Shown here: piece after piece, positions 22,741-33,709 of the stretch
Numbering within the stretch: the first letter of the stretch is position 1
How the letters are laid out: each line of letters begins with the position of its first letter
Assembly (NCBI GenBank): GCA_011947345.1
Contig: JAAVTG010000275.1
Location: 1 to 64,000, forward strand
Source: Phytophthora quininea
Lineage: Eukaryota > Oomycota > Peronosporomycetes > Peronosporales > Peronosporaceae
Reading direction: 5' to 3'
DNA length: 64,000 nt
Program-made: the position numbers and the translations under genes
Notes under the pieces: generated by a model
The model's input: the letters and a program-made list of their open reading frames with translations, nothing else
Told to the model about the DNA's origin: nothing
Database searches by the model: none

Positions 22741-23902
22741 TGCATTGAAACTCCAGCGCAAGTATTGGGTTCCAGTTTCACAACGAGAAGGGCAGTCCGC
22801 TGACAGAAGTATTCGAGGAACGTTACTTGCTCCACAATGGGGCGGATCGGCGATTTCACAGGAAACTCGAAGTAATAGAAGGCAGTTCCTTGGTCGATCG
22901 TGAAGTTGTTTCAACATAAAACAATAGTTTCAACATCATGGAGGGCTAAAGGCTTCGCTGCGTGGTCTTGATCTTGACTCGCAGTTCCTAACCGCCTCAG
23001 ATTGATCTATCGAATTTGTGCTGTGAAGGCGAGCGAATCATCCACGAGTTCCAGCCAAGCAGATGTGCTTTGGCTTTAGACTCTGCTTTGGCTCGATGGC
23101 ATCGCAAACAGTGATGCTGGTAAAACGTTTTATGGCGTTGACTTGACGTGATGGACTTATTTCGAAGCAAACTCGACAGTCACAACTTTTAATTTGCTAC
23201 TTAGCGGCGATCCTCGATCGGGAAGTGGCAAATATCGACAGTTTCCGCTTCGACGCACAATTTCTTGCCTCGCTTTATGAGATGCTTGGGGACGGGGACG
23301 GAGGGCGATAGTAGTAGAGCTTTCTCTCCTCTACTGGTTTGGGGGCCGCGTTGGCCCCATTCGCTTCCTCAGCGCTGTTGACAAAGTCACGCACACAGCG
23401 GCGACGACGGCCAGGACCTTGACGAACTTCATCCTTTCTCACTTGGTAGTTGGGGTCTTCGGCTTGACAGTTCCAATTCGGAAGCGAACTGCAGACTCGA
23501 CATCGAATAACGGCACAATTGGCGCTCGACGACAAAGGCGTTTGCCAGAGGTAGTTCTGTATTCTGGGCTGGGAACTTCGTTGGGCGTGGCCGCGAACGA
23601 ATCGTGAAAGCACAGTAAAGTAGTGCGGCTGCGACGAGAAATTAGCTTGTGCAATTACGAGCACGATGGGGCTGAATCAAACATGTAAGCGGGTCCCAGA
23701 TGGATGATCGCAACAAGGCGGTCGCTTCTACCTAGCCTCCGTTTGGGATCAGCAAGTCTGTCATCCATGCGAAGGCAACGGCAACAACCTGGACTATTTC
23801 AGACTATAATACGTGTCTCCACCATTTACATCATACTATACTATGTACGTATCAAAACACAATTTAGTCGGTCTAAACCTCATCAAAACCCAAAACTTCG
23901 CT
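22741..23902. other. Low-information spacer before the SWI3-like gene
   Basis: About 1.16 kb. A 129-codon open stretch on the minus strand (23,275-23,664) contains Cys pairs (CAVIRCRVCSS, WNCQ), an Arg-rich run (GRRRRC) and the end KLYYYRPPSPSPS. It has no known domain and may be a small hypothetical gene or chance. Otherwise no repeat or RNA gene was recognised. The last part holds the SWI3-like promoter. Confidence 0.3.
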
Positions 23903-25729
23903 ATGACGTCTCCCAGCGCCACCCCCGCGACGTCTTCGGCTCCGACGGCAACTGCCGCCCCCTCTGCACATGCTGCAGCCTCCTCCACCGTCCCAAAGAC
24001 CGAGACGTCGACGCCTGCAGCTGATGGCGACCCGCTGACCGACCACGACGACAACGAAGGCGCCAAACCGGTGGCTGTGCCCAGCTGCAGCACGTGGTTC
24101 ACCATGGACAAGATCAGCCCCGTCGAGAGCCGCATGCTGCCCGAGTTCTTCGAGGACAAAGGTTCCTCCAAGACGTCCAAGACGCCAGAGATCTACCTCA
24201 AGTACCGCAACTACATGGTGCACGCCTATCGCCAGCAGCCTCAGGTATACTTGACAGCCACAGCTTGTCGCCGCAATTTGGCCGGGGACGCCTGTGCCAT
24301 TTACGGGTACATGAGTTCTTGACGCACTGGGGCTCATCAACTTCCATGTGCCGCCGCACAACATGCCGCCGGCTATTCACTCCAACTACGCACTGAAAGC
24401 AGTGGAAGACAAGAGTCAGTTTAGTAGTCCCATTGCCATGTTAGTGGAAGGGAAGAAGGAGACGATGCGTCGGAGTGAACTGCCACTTGGATGTGAAAGC
24501 TGCGGGACTGCGCGTGGTCTTGAAGATGCGTTCTTCCAGCTGACGAGTGAGGCCAAGGCCAAGTTCACGACCAACGGAGCTGCGAACGGAGGGAGCGCGA
24601 CTCCGATGACAACAGCCAATGGCAAAGCGGCCGGAGATGTCAAGGAAGTGACGGTCGCTGGCTTTGCATTGAGACCTGGTAGTGGCATTTGTGAGGAGTG
24701 TTACATTAGGGGAGCGTTCCCAGAGGGATACGATGCGACGGACTTTACGTTGATGCCGACGGTTGGTCGGAATGTTGCAGCAGGTGACAAGTGGACAGAA
24801 GAGGAGACCAGCGCACTGCTGGAAGCAGTGAGCAGTACGAGGAGCAACAGCGTCAAAACTAGTCAAGGAAGAGAGGAAGAGGAACTGAGCGGCAGTTGCG
24901 ACTGGAACTATGTCGCTTCCAAAGTCGGCTCCAAGACGGCGGATGAGTGCTTGCTGCACTTCCTGGAGATGCCGATGCTGAACGAGACGGCGGCGAGTAA
25001 AGGCCGACGAACTGTTGGCTCTTTGGTTCAGGAACTGCAGCCGTTCTCGGTCGGCCAAGCGCTGAATGCGCCGGTGTTAGACTTGGCTTCGCTTGTAGAA
25101 CAGGTAGACCCCATGGTCGCAAAGGCAGCAGCACACGCAGCGATCGGAGCGATCCGGCGTTTGCATACGATGCCTGCAGCGACACAGCAAACTGCGGACC
25201 CGGCGACTGAAAGCGCAACTGCAGTTAAAGTTGAGGACGCTGCTGACAAATCCTCGCTCGAAGCTGCGGTGGAGGCTGTCGAGAAGAGTGCGGAGACTGC
25301 TGGCATCTCATCCACCGTCAAGACTGAGACTGCTGCTGCAGACGATGATGTAACGATGGAAGATGTCAGTTCCTCGGCTGATTCTGCCTCCAAGGCACCG
25401 GAAGTGGGTGGTAGTAGCAACGAGGCGAAGTCTATCTCAAAGGAAATGAAGGCAGTCACTGAGGAAGCTGCCAACGCCACGACTGTCGCTTTATTGGCGA
25501 CGCGGGCACAGAAGATTGCGGACGACACGGCCAATGGCCCCGTGCGTGACTTAGTAAATCAGCTACTTGAAAATCAGTTGCGACAAATGGAACTGAAGAT
25601 GCAGCAGCTCAATGTGCTGGAGCAGACCATCACTGCCGAGAGGAGCAACTCGCCAAGGAGAAGTACGAGCTGTATGTGGACCGACTATCGTTCACGCAGG
25701 AGAAAATTAAGGGGCGGACTGGAATGTAA
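23903..25729 (+). CDS. SWI3/SMARCC-like chromatin-remodelling subunit (SWIRM-SANT)
   Basis: Core subunit of SWI/SNF-type remodelling complexes (yeast Swi3/Rsc8, animal SMARCC). 609 aa with three one-base losses restored. Domains in order: Thr/Ala/Pro-rich N-terminus; SWIRM (about 60-155, CSTWFTMDKISPVESRMLPE, LAGDACAIY, HEFLTHWG, FHVPP); a Cys-pair zinc module (CESCGTARG, GICEECY, about 195-265); SANT (DKWTEEETSALLEAV and CDWNYVASKVG with DECLLHFLEMP, about 294-360); acidic Ala/Ser-rich linker; C-terminal coiled coil (NQLLENQLRQMELKMQQLN, about 550-575) typical of Swi3 dimerisation. Frameshift sites are 24,304 (TTACGGG), 24,326-24,333 (TGGGGCTC) and about 25,640 (GCCGAGAGG). The last one hides the true end EKIKGRTGM with TAA at 25,727-25,729. 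Its 3' end lies within the inverted-repeat right arm. Start is Met 23,903 (an in-frame Met at 23,813 is less likely). Confidence 0.85.
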
Positions 25730-27514
25730 GCAGCTCTCAATTTCCTGCGTCTGTTAACAACATCGATCGAAGTAATTGCACTCGAGCCCTGACAAAGAAA
25801 CACTGGCACTTGTTTTCAAAGACATTGGGACGTTGTCTGGTGACTGAGAAAGTCAAACGCACGGAGGTGTTCAAGCAGCAACCCATGCCATCTTGGCCTC
25901 GGCCTCGGCCGACTCGCACGCTATCATCTTAGCAAGCTTTTCAACAATGCGCTCCACGTCCTTCCGCTGGGGAGATCAGGCGGAGCTGGTCGCCCATAAA
26001 TTGTTTTCCGTTGGGGTAAATCAAACGGAGCTGTTCGCCCAAAAGTTGTTTTACTCGTGGACACAGTTAATCGCGATCCACCTTAATAACAGGAACGTCG
26101 TCGTAGTCGACCTTGACAAACGTCCACTGCCAGAGATCCGTAACGATGCTCACGGCGCTCTTCCCGATGTGCGTGTTGAAAATTTCTGTGGCCACAGCTA
26201 CCTGCGCAATCCCAGCGTTCATCTTGCGCGTGGCCGCTTCCTCAGGACTCTCGTCTCTCCTCTCATACTCATCATACTCATCGCTTACTCCGATTCTCTT
26301 GGGTTGCATGATGCAGACGGATTGATATCCATCCGATAACATAAAGTCCACACATCCGGAAAGCTCGTGAGGTCCCAAATTGTGCAGCTTCTCAAGGTGG
26401 GGGTTCTCCAGGCTGAATTCAGAGATAATCTTCATTTTCGACCCAGTTCCGATAGCCACAGCTTTCAAGGACGTGAACAGCAAGTGCTATGCCAGAGAAT
26501 CTCCATTCTGAGGCGGATTAACGATGGTGAAGAAATCTCCAAGCTCTTTCATCACTGCATCGACAACAACATTCTCGACAGACTTTCTTTCCTGAGTAAA
26601 CGACGTCACTCGACAAAGTTCTTCAATGTGCTGTAGTCCGAGGTTTGGTAGATCGATATCCCCAAAGTTTCTCGGGATATTAGCATTGGACAAGTGCTGT
26701 GTCCACTGGTCAACGCGTTGATGCAGAGCGTCGACTACTGGTCCTCCCACCAAGACATGAAGGTTCCCAGTATGTGAAGCGCCCACCAGACCGTCCGTAT
26801 TTGTCATGGCCAATTCGCTTCTCATCAAACTCTTAATGTTATTGGGTATACTTCCGCGCTCCAGTGCACGCGATTCCTCCGATTCCCGGGCGATATAAGG
26901 AATCCAGTCCCCATTCAACTTGGCCAGAAAGAGATCGAGACCTTCAGTAGGCAGCTTGGTTCTCTTCTCAATGGTGAGCTATGGGGCTTCGATCGGCTGG
27001 TCAACGTCCACCGGCACCTCCACTATCACTTGTGTACCTGGTATCACGCACTTCATGGAATGCACAGTAAGCGCCGCAAGCACGTGGATATGACCGGGCT
27101 CAGGTGCATTCCCAAATGTTTCCTTGACCGACACGTCTGGATCCAGCTCGAGGTCTTTTGTGATCAAGTATTGGACGCTCTGCGAATCTCCCCGTAATAG
27201 CTGCTTCACTTCCGTTGACTCTTCTAGGAAGAAGGCCGCAGTCTCCGTTCGTGCAGCAAAAAGTCGGACCGAGGCCCCCTGCTCAACTTTGATGGGGATA
27301 CATCTCCGGAGCACCGACTTGAGGTCGTTGGTGTTTGACTCTGGGGGCACCTCCACACGAAACCAGTAGGCAACGGCACCGGCGATCCACATGTAATGAG
27401 CATGTGGGGCGAGCTTTCGACGCCAATCTTCGTGGCCTTGAGATTGTGTCCCGTCCTGTTGGTCTTGGCACGTTTTCGGTATTTCGCCAGCCCGCTCCTA
27501 CAGGCGACTGAGTG
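25540..27514 (-). repeat. Right arm of Crinkler/SWI3-tail inverted repeat
   Basis: Mirror of 20,425-22,400. This arm carries the intact 3' end of the SWI3-like gene (25,540-25,729, plus strand) and Crinkler relic B (minus strand), so it is the likelier source copy. Divergence rises outside about 27,514, where the two arms share only patches up to about 27,600. Confidence 0.88.
26067..27403 (-). pseudogene. Crinkler-type effector relic B
   Basis: Twin of relic A. It retains a longer open first header: GAVAYWFRVEVPPES, RLFAARTETAAFF, ELDPDVSVKETFG, then GHIHVLAAL. The second header carries LDLFLAKLNGDWIP (about 26,920-26,960), then GNLHVLVGGPVVDAL. The C-terminal part ends in VDYDDVPVIKVDRD at 26,070. 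The TAG between the headers and the TAA before the C-terminal domain are both present, as in relic A. A base is missing soon after the start (TGTGGATC against TGTGCGATC in A, about 27,385). It is divergent from the LRR gene, with 334 bp between starts. Confidence 0.75.
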
Positions 27515-27736
27515 GATCATCAGAAGCTCCACGAGCCACAGCAGCTCCCTGATCACCTCCGACTTGGCACACCGATCCGACAGTTGAACTGCTGCATGTG
27601 ATCCGCCGGGTCTCAAGACGAAATACGAATCAAAGTCGTGGCACTCGTTTCAGAGTTGACCGTTGTACGTTTTGCTCGAAAATAATCGAGCCGCCTGAGG
27701 TCGTCGTCGACCATTCGGCATTGCAGAGAAATCGAT

Positions 27737-30183
27737 ATGGTTGACAGTCGATCCCAAGGAGAAGAGATCTCGGCGGTGGCGCCAACATGTATCGTTCGAA
27801 CGAAAGTGAGAGGCACTGCTTGTCTGGTTTTGGAGCGCGGTTGCTAACTTCACCGTTTTCACTGGACAGGATGATCGCGTTGTGCTCGATGCGCTTACAA
27901 ATCCTGTCGCAAACCCCAAGAGCTTGGAGCTGCGCAATTTCAACCTCGACGATCTCAACGCACAGCAGCTTGACACTCTTCTCGGTGACTGTCGCCAAGA
28001 CTTCCAGAGCTTATCGCTGGAGAAGTGCACTCTATCCGGGGACAAGTTCTTCACGATGCTGATGGAAAGGCTGACGATGAACCGCGTCCGACTGATCCAC
28101 TTCCGAGTGAAAAGGTTCGTAACTTGCTGCCAAAGTAGGTGTAAATGGATCTAGTTAAAATCATTCTGTTTTTCAGCTGCCAACAAGTGAGCATGACGTC
28201 GTTGATCGCCATCTCGACGCTGTTTACACCGACGCTCGTGACGTTGGAATTGTCATCCTGCAAGTTGCCACGGCAAGCAGGAATCATCTTGAGCCAGTCG
28301 CTTCAAGCGTGCACGTCGCTGCGGCACCTGCTCTTGGCTGACAACAACATTCGAGACGGCGGTCTCCGCGCTATTGCGGATGCGTTGAAGCTGTTGCAGT
28401 TATCTGGTGGAAAGGCGACGCTGTTTGGCCCGGAAGACACTTCGTCGGCACCATTACTGGACCAATTGGACATTTCTCGCAATGGGATCACTTCAGCCGG
28501 ATTCACTTCGTTAATGCAGCTCCCTCTTCGATGTTTAAGTGTGACTGGCAACTCCATCGAGAGTGGTGTCGGGGCTCTTTTGCTCAGCAACTCGTCAACT
28601 TTGGAGATGATTTGCTTGATGGGGAATCCGCTTTCAGAAGACGGCAAATTGGATCTTGTTCGATCTCTTTTCCGTCGACGCGAGAAGGCTGGCAAAAGTG
28701 CTCTCCGTGAACTTGACCTGCGTGCCTGCGGCTTCGATACGATTGAAGGAATGGAGCTGTTACAGCGTAGTTTCCAGCAAGCAGCGACAGCAGGACAGCA
28801 GTGCTCACTTCAGACTCTGTATCTTGACGAGTCGGCGATTCCTGTCGATGACGAAGATGAAGGTGACAGTCGAGCGTACAGCGAAAGCTGTGACAGCTTG
28901 AAGCAGATTGCGAAGACCAACTTCCCGAGCCTTCGCTTGCGATTCCAAGGCGACTCAATTCACATGGAGCCGAAACCCACACAAGAAGTTCGACCAGCAC
29001 AAAAAACGAGAGAAGCGGACACTTTTCGCGCTCCTAGCGACAAGATCGAGACGGTATCGACACTAGCCGCAAAGCTGGGACTCGGAACTGAAATTGAAGC
29101 TGTGGCCATGGCGACGAAGACGACGTTGAGCGCCACGTTGGCATCAGTGGCAGGTTTGCCAGTCTCTCCTTTGTCGGGGTCGCAACAGCAGATACTACCT
29201 GTAGAATATCCTCGACCGGATCCTGTTTACCTTCGCCCTGTCACCCCCGACTCGCTGAGGACAACCCCGTTAGTGGTTCAAGCACACCCACTGCAACAGA
29301 CCCACTCCGTCATGGCAAACTCGTCCACAATACGAGCAGAACCAATGGTCCAGCTTCCCGTGCAGCATGTTGATGTGGACTATATCGTGAGCAAGACCAT
29401 TGAGTGCATGAGCCACAACTTCGAGCTTCGTCTGGGCCAGTTGCTGTCTCGAATGGAGACCCAGCAGCAAGAGCGAGTAAGTCAGCTTTGCGTTCCTGCA
29501 TATACTTCCTTCTTCATTTAACTCATCTCATTTCTTGACAGAATTCATCGCAAGTCCAATTTCTGGCAGCAAAAGTCGAAGCGTGCGAACGAGCGTTGCC
29601 ACGGCTGGAGGCTCGACTGGATATGCTGACGGATCGAATCGCTGGAGGAAATGCTCAGCTAGCCAAACTGCAGACTGATGTGGCCTTGCAACTCCAGCAA
29701 TTTCGTCAGGAAGTGCTTACACAACAAGTGTCCAGTACCTACAGCAGCTCAGGGGTCGTATTCTTCGTCTCAGCCATCACCGACCATGCCGCTTTCGTCT
29801 CGGATGAAATCTCAAGTGGAAGAAATGGTGGCGAACAGAGTCCAGGCGAGTGAACAACGGGTGTACTCTGAATTGGATCGAGTGCGGTCTGCACAGGTGA
29901 ATCCTGCACCAATCGACCCCACTCGGTAGTGAACGCAGTTTCAGCGCATTTGACGCAGTTCAAGAGAGAGTTCGACGCCAACCAGACGAACCTGCTGCAC
30001 CACTTCACTGAGAATGTCAACTCAGATAGCCGTCGACTGGAAGATCGAGTCGCTCATGTCGAGTCTCAGATCGTGAATTTGGAGTCTGTCATTCAATCTG
30101 AGCAGCAAGCGTCGCTACTGGCACTGGAGGCCATTTCAGACGCATTCAATGATCCAGCCGCTTCGACAGCACGGAAGGTGTAA
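27737..30183 (+). CDS. Leucine-rich-repeat/coiled-coil protein, four exons
   Basis: Not a named family. Exons are 27,737-27,805, 27,870-28,114, 28,177-29,476 and 29,542-30,183, with introns of 64, 62 and 65 nt, each GT...CAG with agreeing phases. 751 aa once two breaks are allowed for. Start is Met 27,737 (MVDSRSQGEEIS). Residues about 30-260 are RNI-type leucine-rich repeats (SLELRNFNLDDLNAQQLDTL, LRHLLLADNNIRDGGLRAI, LLDQLDISRNGITSAGFTSL, LRELDLRACGFDTIEGM). The middle is low-complexity and Pro/Thr-rich. The C-terminal 200 residues are coiled coil (ARLDMLTDRIAGGNAQLAKL, EDRVAHVESQIVNLESVI). Frame breaks are at 29,752-29,755 (GGGG, an extra base or two lost) and about 29,927 (one lost). Probably a cytoplasmic scaffold or cilium-type LRR protein (inference). 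A fragment of it lies at 19,830. Confidence 0.75.
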
Positions 30184-30253
30184 GATCGATTCGTGTTAAT
30201 TAGGATAAGCGTTGTGGAAATTATCAATCAGCTCAGGCTCCAGGACTTCGAGA

Positions 30254-31702
30254 CTATCCCGCCATCATGCCAGCAAGTTTCCCGGCAATGCGTGCCGCAT
30301 CATTCCATTGTGGTTGACCACCCATGCACCGCGTCAATGAATCGTGGTCCGTCTGAACCACGACCTGTGGCTCGGGAACATTGTCGTAGACGACCTTAAT
30401 ACAAGTCCACTCCCAGAAGTTAGTGACGATGCCGACAGCGCTCTTTGAAATGTGCGTATTGAAGATTTCCATCGCGACCACTGCCTGCGCGATTGCAGTC
30501 TCCATTTTGCGCTTTGCGAGCTCTTCCGGAGTCTCGTCCTCGTCCTCGTCGTCGTAATAGTCTCCAGTTTCGTCCCCTTCAGCCACCCTCGGCTGAAAGA
30601 TGCACACGAATCGTGAACCATTCGACAACACGAAGTCTGCGGCGCCTCGAAACTCCCACGAACCCAAGCTGTGATCCGAGCGGCAAGGAGGGTTTTCTAA
30701 ACGAAATCCAGGGTGGATTTTCATTGACAGCCCCATTGTATTCACCACATCTTTCGAAACGCGAACAGCGAGAACTGGTGGTAGTGTTCATCGCTCATGG
30801 GCTGAGCGAGCACCGTCGAAACTGCACTTAATGCTCTCATCAGTGAATCGACCTCGGTAATTCGAAACGCTTGCTGTCGCTGCGTGTTTGAAGATTTCTG
30901 ACAGAACTTCTGGAGGTGACTCCACTCGACCGCATTTAAATAAACAATATTAAAATGTCTGGGAATTCAGGAGCCCGGAATATGTCCCCCATTGTTCAGT
31001 GCGTCCACGGAATGCATCAGTAGCTGGACCGCCGACTAAAACGTGAAGGTTTCCAGTGTGCTCGACACCGGCGAGATCGTAGGCGTCCTTCATCTCCAGC
31101 TCGCTGGTCATCAGGGCTTAGGTGCTCTCAGGAAACTCGCGTCGAGTTAAAGCGAACGATTCTTCTGTCCGAAGTCCAAAGTATGGAATCCACCCAGAAT
31201 CATCGCGTTTCGCTAGGAACAGCATAATGTCATCTCCAGAAGCACCGATCACCTTGGCAACTTCCTTCTTAAGAGTCATCACTGGCTCCTGATGTTAACG
31301 ACGACCTCGAAAGACTGGTCGACTCCTGGAATTCGACAGAGGATGCGGACTACAGCGCGCACGACTAGTACGTGGATATGGTCGTACTTCGGAGGGTCCT
31401 TGAAGACGGCGTCGACGGACTCGTTGTCTTTAAGTTCCAGGTCTTTTCCCAGTAGTTGTAAATCGTGGACACCTTGCGACTTCCCCTGTCGTAGTTCCTT
31501 CACTGCTTCCAGTCGGCCATGCAGATACCCCCGTTCGGCTTTCTTGCAGCGAATAGCATGAGAGAGTCGGGACTCTTGTCTTCAGGCTCTTGCGGCATTC
31601 GATCCCAGACTTCTTTCCTGAGATCGCTGATGTTGGCGTCGGGGCCGACTGTAACGCCGAACGTCTGGGCGAAGGCCCCGCTATGGCGCAGATAAGCTTC
31701 AT
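30254..31702 (-). pseudogene. Crinkler-type effector relic C
   Basis: Divergent third member with the same plan. Starts MKLICAIAGAFAQTFG (from 31,702). The first header has LMLFAARK (about 31,555), then DHIHVLVV. The second header has IMLFLAKRDDSGWIPYFG (about 31,200-31,240), then GNLHVLVGGPATDAF. The C-terminal domain carries ADFVLSNGSRFVCIFQPR and FNTHISKSAVGIVTNFWEW and ends in a TAG before 30,254. An in-frame TAA (31,120-31,122) and frame changes near 31,650, 31,510 and 31,290 disable it. Its ATG lies 28 nt after the stop of bZIP-3 on the same strand. It runs tail-to-tail with the LRR gene (70 bp). Confidence 0.72.
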
Positions 31703-31730
31703 GTTCTGATGCGTTTTAAGAATTTTCCGC

Positions 31731-32930
31731 TCAAGGTGCTTGTGTCAATGAAAGCGTCGGTCCCACGTTAATATTTTCCCAACGAAGTAGCCCCATGACG
31801 GTCTCCAGTACATTCGTCCGCACACTGCGCGGGTCACCGACAGAGGAACTACCGGTTAGGTGGATTTCACAATGCTCCTCTCCATTGGCATCCTTGACGG
31901 CGATAAAGTGGTTCCACATGCACGCATCGTTGGCCCAGATTTTCTCTGCCGAACCTCCAGCAAGCGAACTGTTTTGAGGTACACTTTGCGTCACCACCGC
32001 ATAACTTCCATTGGCCTCGAACAACCGAAAGCGAAGGTAGAGCAGTCGCACAATGCCTCCTTCGTTCTCTGGATCCAACTTCTCCCTTGCAATTAAATAA
32101 GTGTCATCGCTAATCTTCTGCACAATCTACTCATACACACAAGCAGAGTTAACATTAAACACAACAATAACGCTTGCATTCCGTACATGAAAGTGCTGCG
32201 TGGCAGCTTCCGACGCGCTGCGGTACGTGACAAACTTGATTTCGTTTTGCCAGTTCCGCTCCGCCAATTGAGCTGCTGAGCGATTGAGAAATAATTTCCG
32301 AAACGAGAAGTACAGTCTCTCTTTTGGAATCGGTGCAAGGTCGACCACCCGAAAAGGTGGACGCGTTCGGTGTCCGCAAAGCCCACTTTGTCCACGTGCT
32401 CCCTCTGACTCCGTGACATCAAGATCACGTCGGTTGCTTTGTCAGCATTAAAGAGTGGGCACATTTCAGTTGTTGGCCTTGACTTTCATGACGCAGTTGC
32501 TGGTACACTTTCTCCTGCTCTTGCTGGTCGCGAGCCATTTCTTTGAGTAGACCTTCCATCCGGTCTTCTCCTTTACGCGGACGCTCAGCTGCGTCTGGAA
32601 GTCTAAGTTTTGGGCCATCAGTCGATTGGCCTGAGCCCGAGCAGCTTCCAATTTGCGCTTCAGCTCCGAGATTTGGGTATCATCAGACAGCGTGGCCAGC
32701 TCCTGCTCCACTTTCTGCAGCAAATGCTGATGCGTCCGCTCCAGCGCCTGCGCCTCTCGCCGTAAGGACTCCATGTGCTCGCGGTCTCGCTGGCGAGAGC
32801 GCTGCATGGCCTCGCGGTTGCGTTTTCGGCGCTTGTCCAGCGAGCTCTGGCGCTTGGCGTCCATGACGGAGACTTGCTGCATCGACGGGTGCCATGCAAT
32901 GGGCATCGAATTGGGTACGTAAATGGGCAA
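31731..32930 (-). CDS. bZIP transcription factor 3
   Basis: Third member of the same bZIP family. Exons 32,930-32,187 and 32,126-31,731 are separated by a 60-nt intron (GTACGG...GAGTAG). 380 aa after three one-base losses are restored. Basic region KRRKRNREAMQRSRQRDREH (about 33-52) has canonical Asn and Arg, followed by a long heptad coiled coil (LEAARAQANRLMAQNLDFQ). The C-terminal domain shares VQKISDDTYLIARE, LYLRFRLFEANGSYAVV and MGLLRWENINVGPTLSL with bZIP-1 and bZIP-2. The frame is lost at about 32,563-32,566, 32,464-32,469 and 32,349-32,352 (coding CTTTTCGGGTGG, expected TTCCGGGTG). The short N-terminus (MPIYVPNSMPIAWHPSMQQ) suggests no transactivation region comparable to bZIP-2. Confidence 0.82.
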
Positions 32931-33709
32931 AAGTATCTGATCATGTTGATTGTCAGGAAGATGTCGCTGTTGCTACTGTTGCTGCTGTAGCCGAGTCAGC
33001 ATCGCACCGATGTGAACAATTGCATAAGGAAGCAATCCTGCATCGATCTCGGCCCGGTTCAAGCAAGGTTTGTTCAATGCTGGAAGACCAGCAGTGCAAG
33101 CATGTTGGAGGTTGCCTTGCGCCAGGCGCTCCGTGGGACGAAGCAGCATGTCGCTCGTGAACAATTAGTCGATGTCGTCGGCTTGAGCGCGAGGCTGATC
33201 GCGGTCTGTCGGATGCAGGTTTACTGGCGATAGACAAGGCTGTGAATGGCTTGGGGAGAACCTGGTCGCTTGGATTGGAAAGCCAAGCAGCAAAGACTGC
33301 TACCAGCCGAGTTTACGCGGAAGCAAACATGGAGTATGCAGGCTTACTCCACGCGAGTGCTTGCGCCACTTTTGCCTTTCAATGGCAGTCTATCGTCGAG
33401 GCCCTCAGTTTCCACCTTGCCAGCAGCTCAAGATGGCGAATTTGTTGGTAGTCTTGACAACGACCCGCTGCCCAGCACTTGATCGCCGCTCAACGGGACG
33501 AGCTCGCCCTAGAAGAGGCACGGATACACCACACGCCATGCGGGACAAGCCAGCGGCTGCTTGGCGGACGGCGCCCCCACCAATTGCGGCGGCCCCGCGC
33601 TCGGAACGAGGACAGCGACAGCCAGGCACGCGCACGCTGGGACAGCCTCAAGCAGGGCCCTGCACGGGGGCAATGAGGCAGCTCGCGTCCGGATATCATC
33701 GGCTTTTCC
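32931..33709. other. Upstream region of bZIP-3
   Basis: About 0.78 kb without a supported gene. Long open stretches on both strands after 33,360 are a by-product of high GC content. A poly-CTG-like stretch (GTTGCTACTGTTGCTGCTG) lies at about 32,971-32,989. The bZIP-3 promoter must lie here. Confidence 0.35.

Noticed and set aside
23275..23664. 129-codon minus-strand stretch as a gene
   Set aside because: No start context, domain or paralogue; kept only as a remark in the spacer entry.
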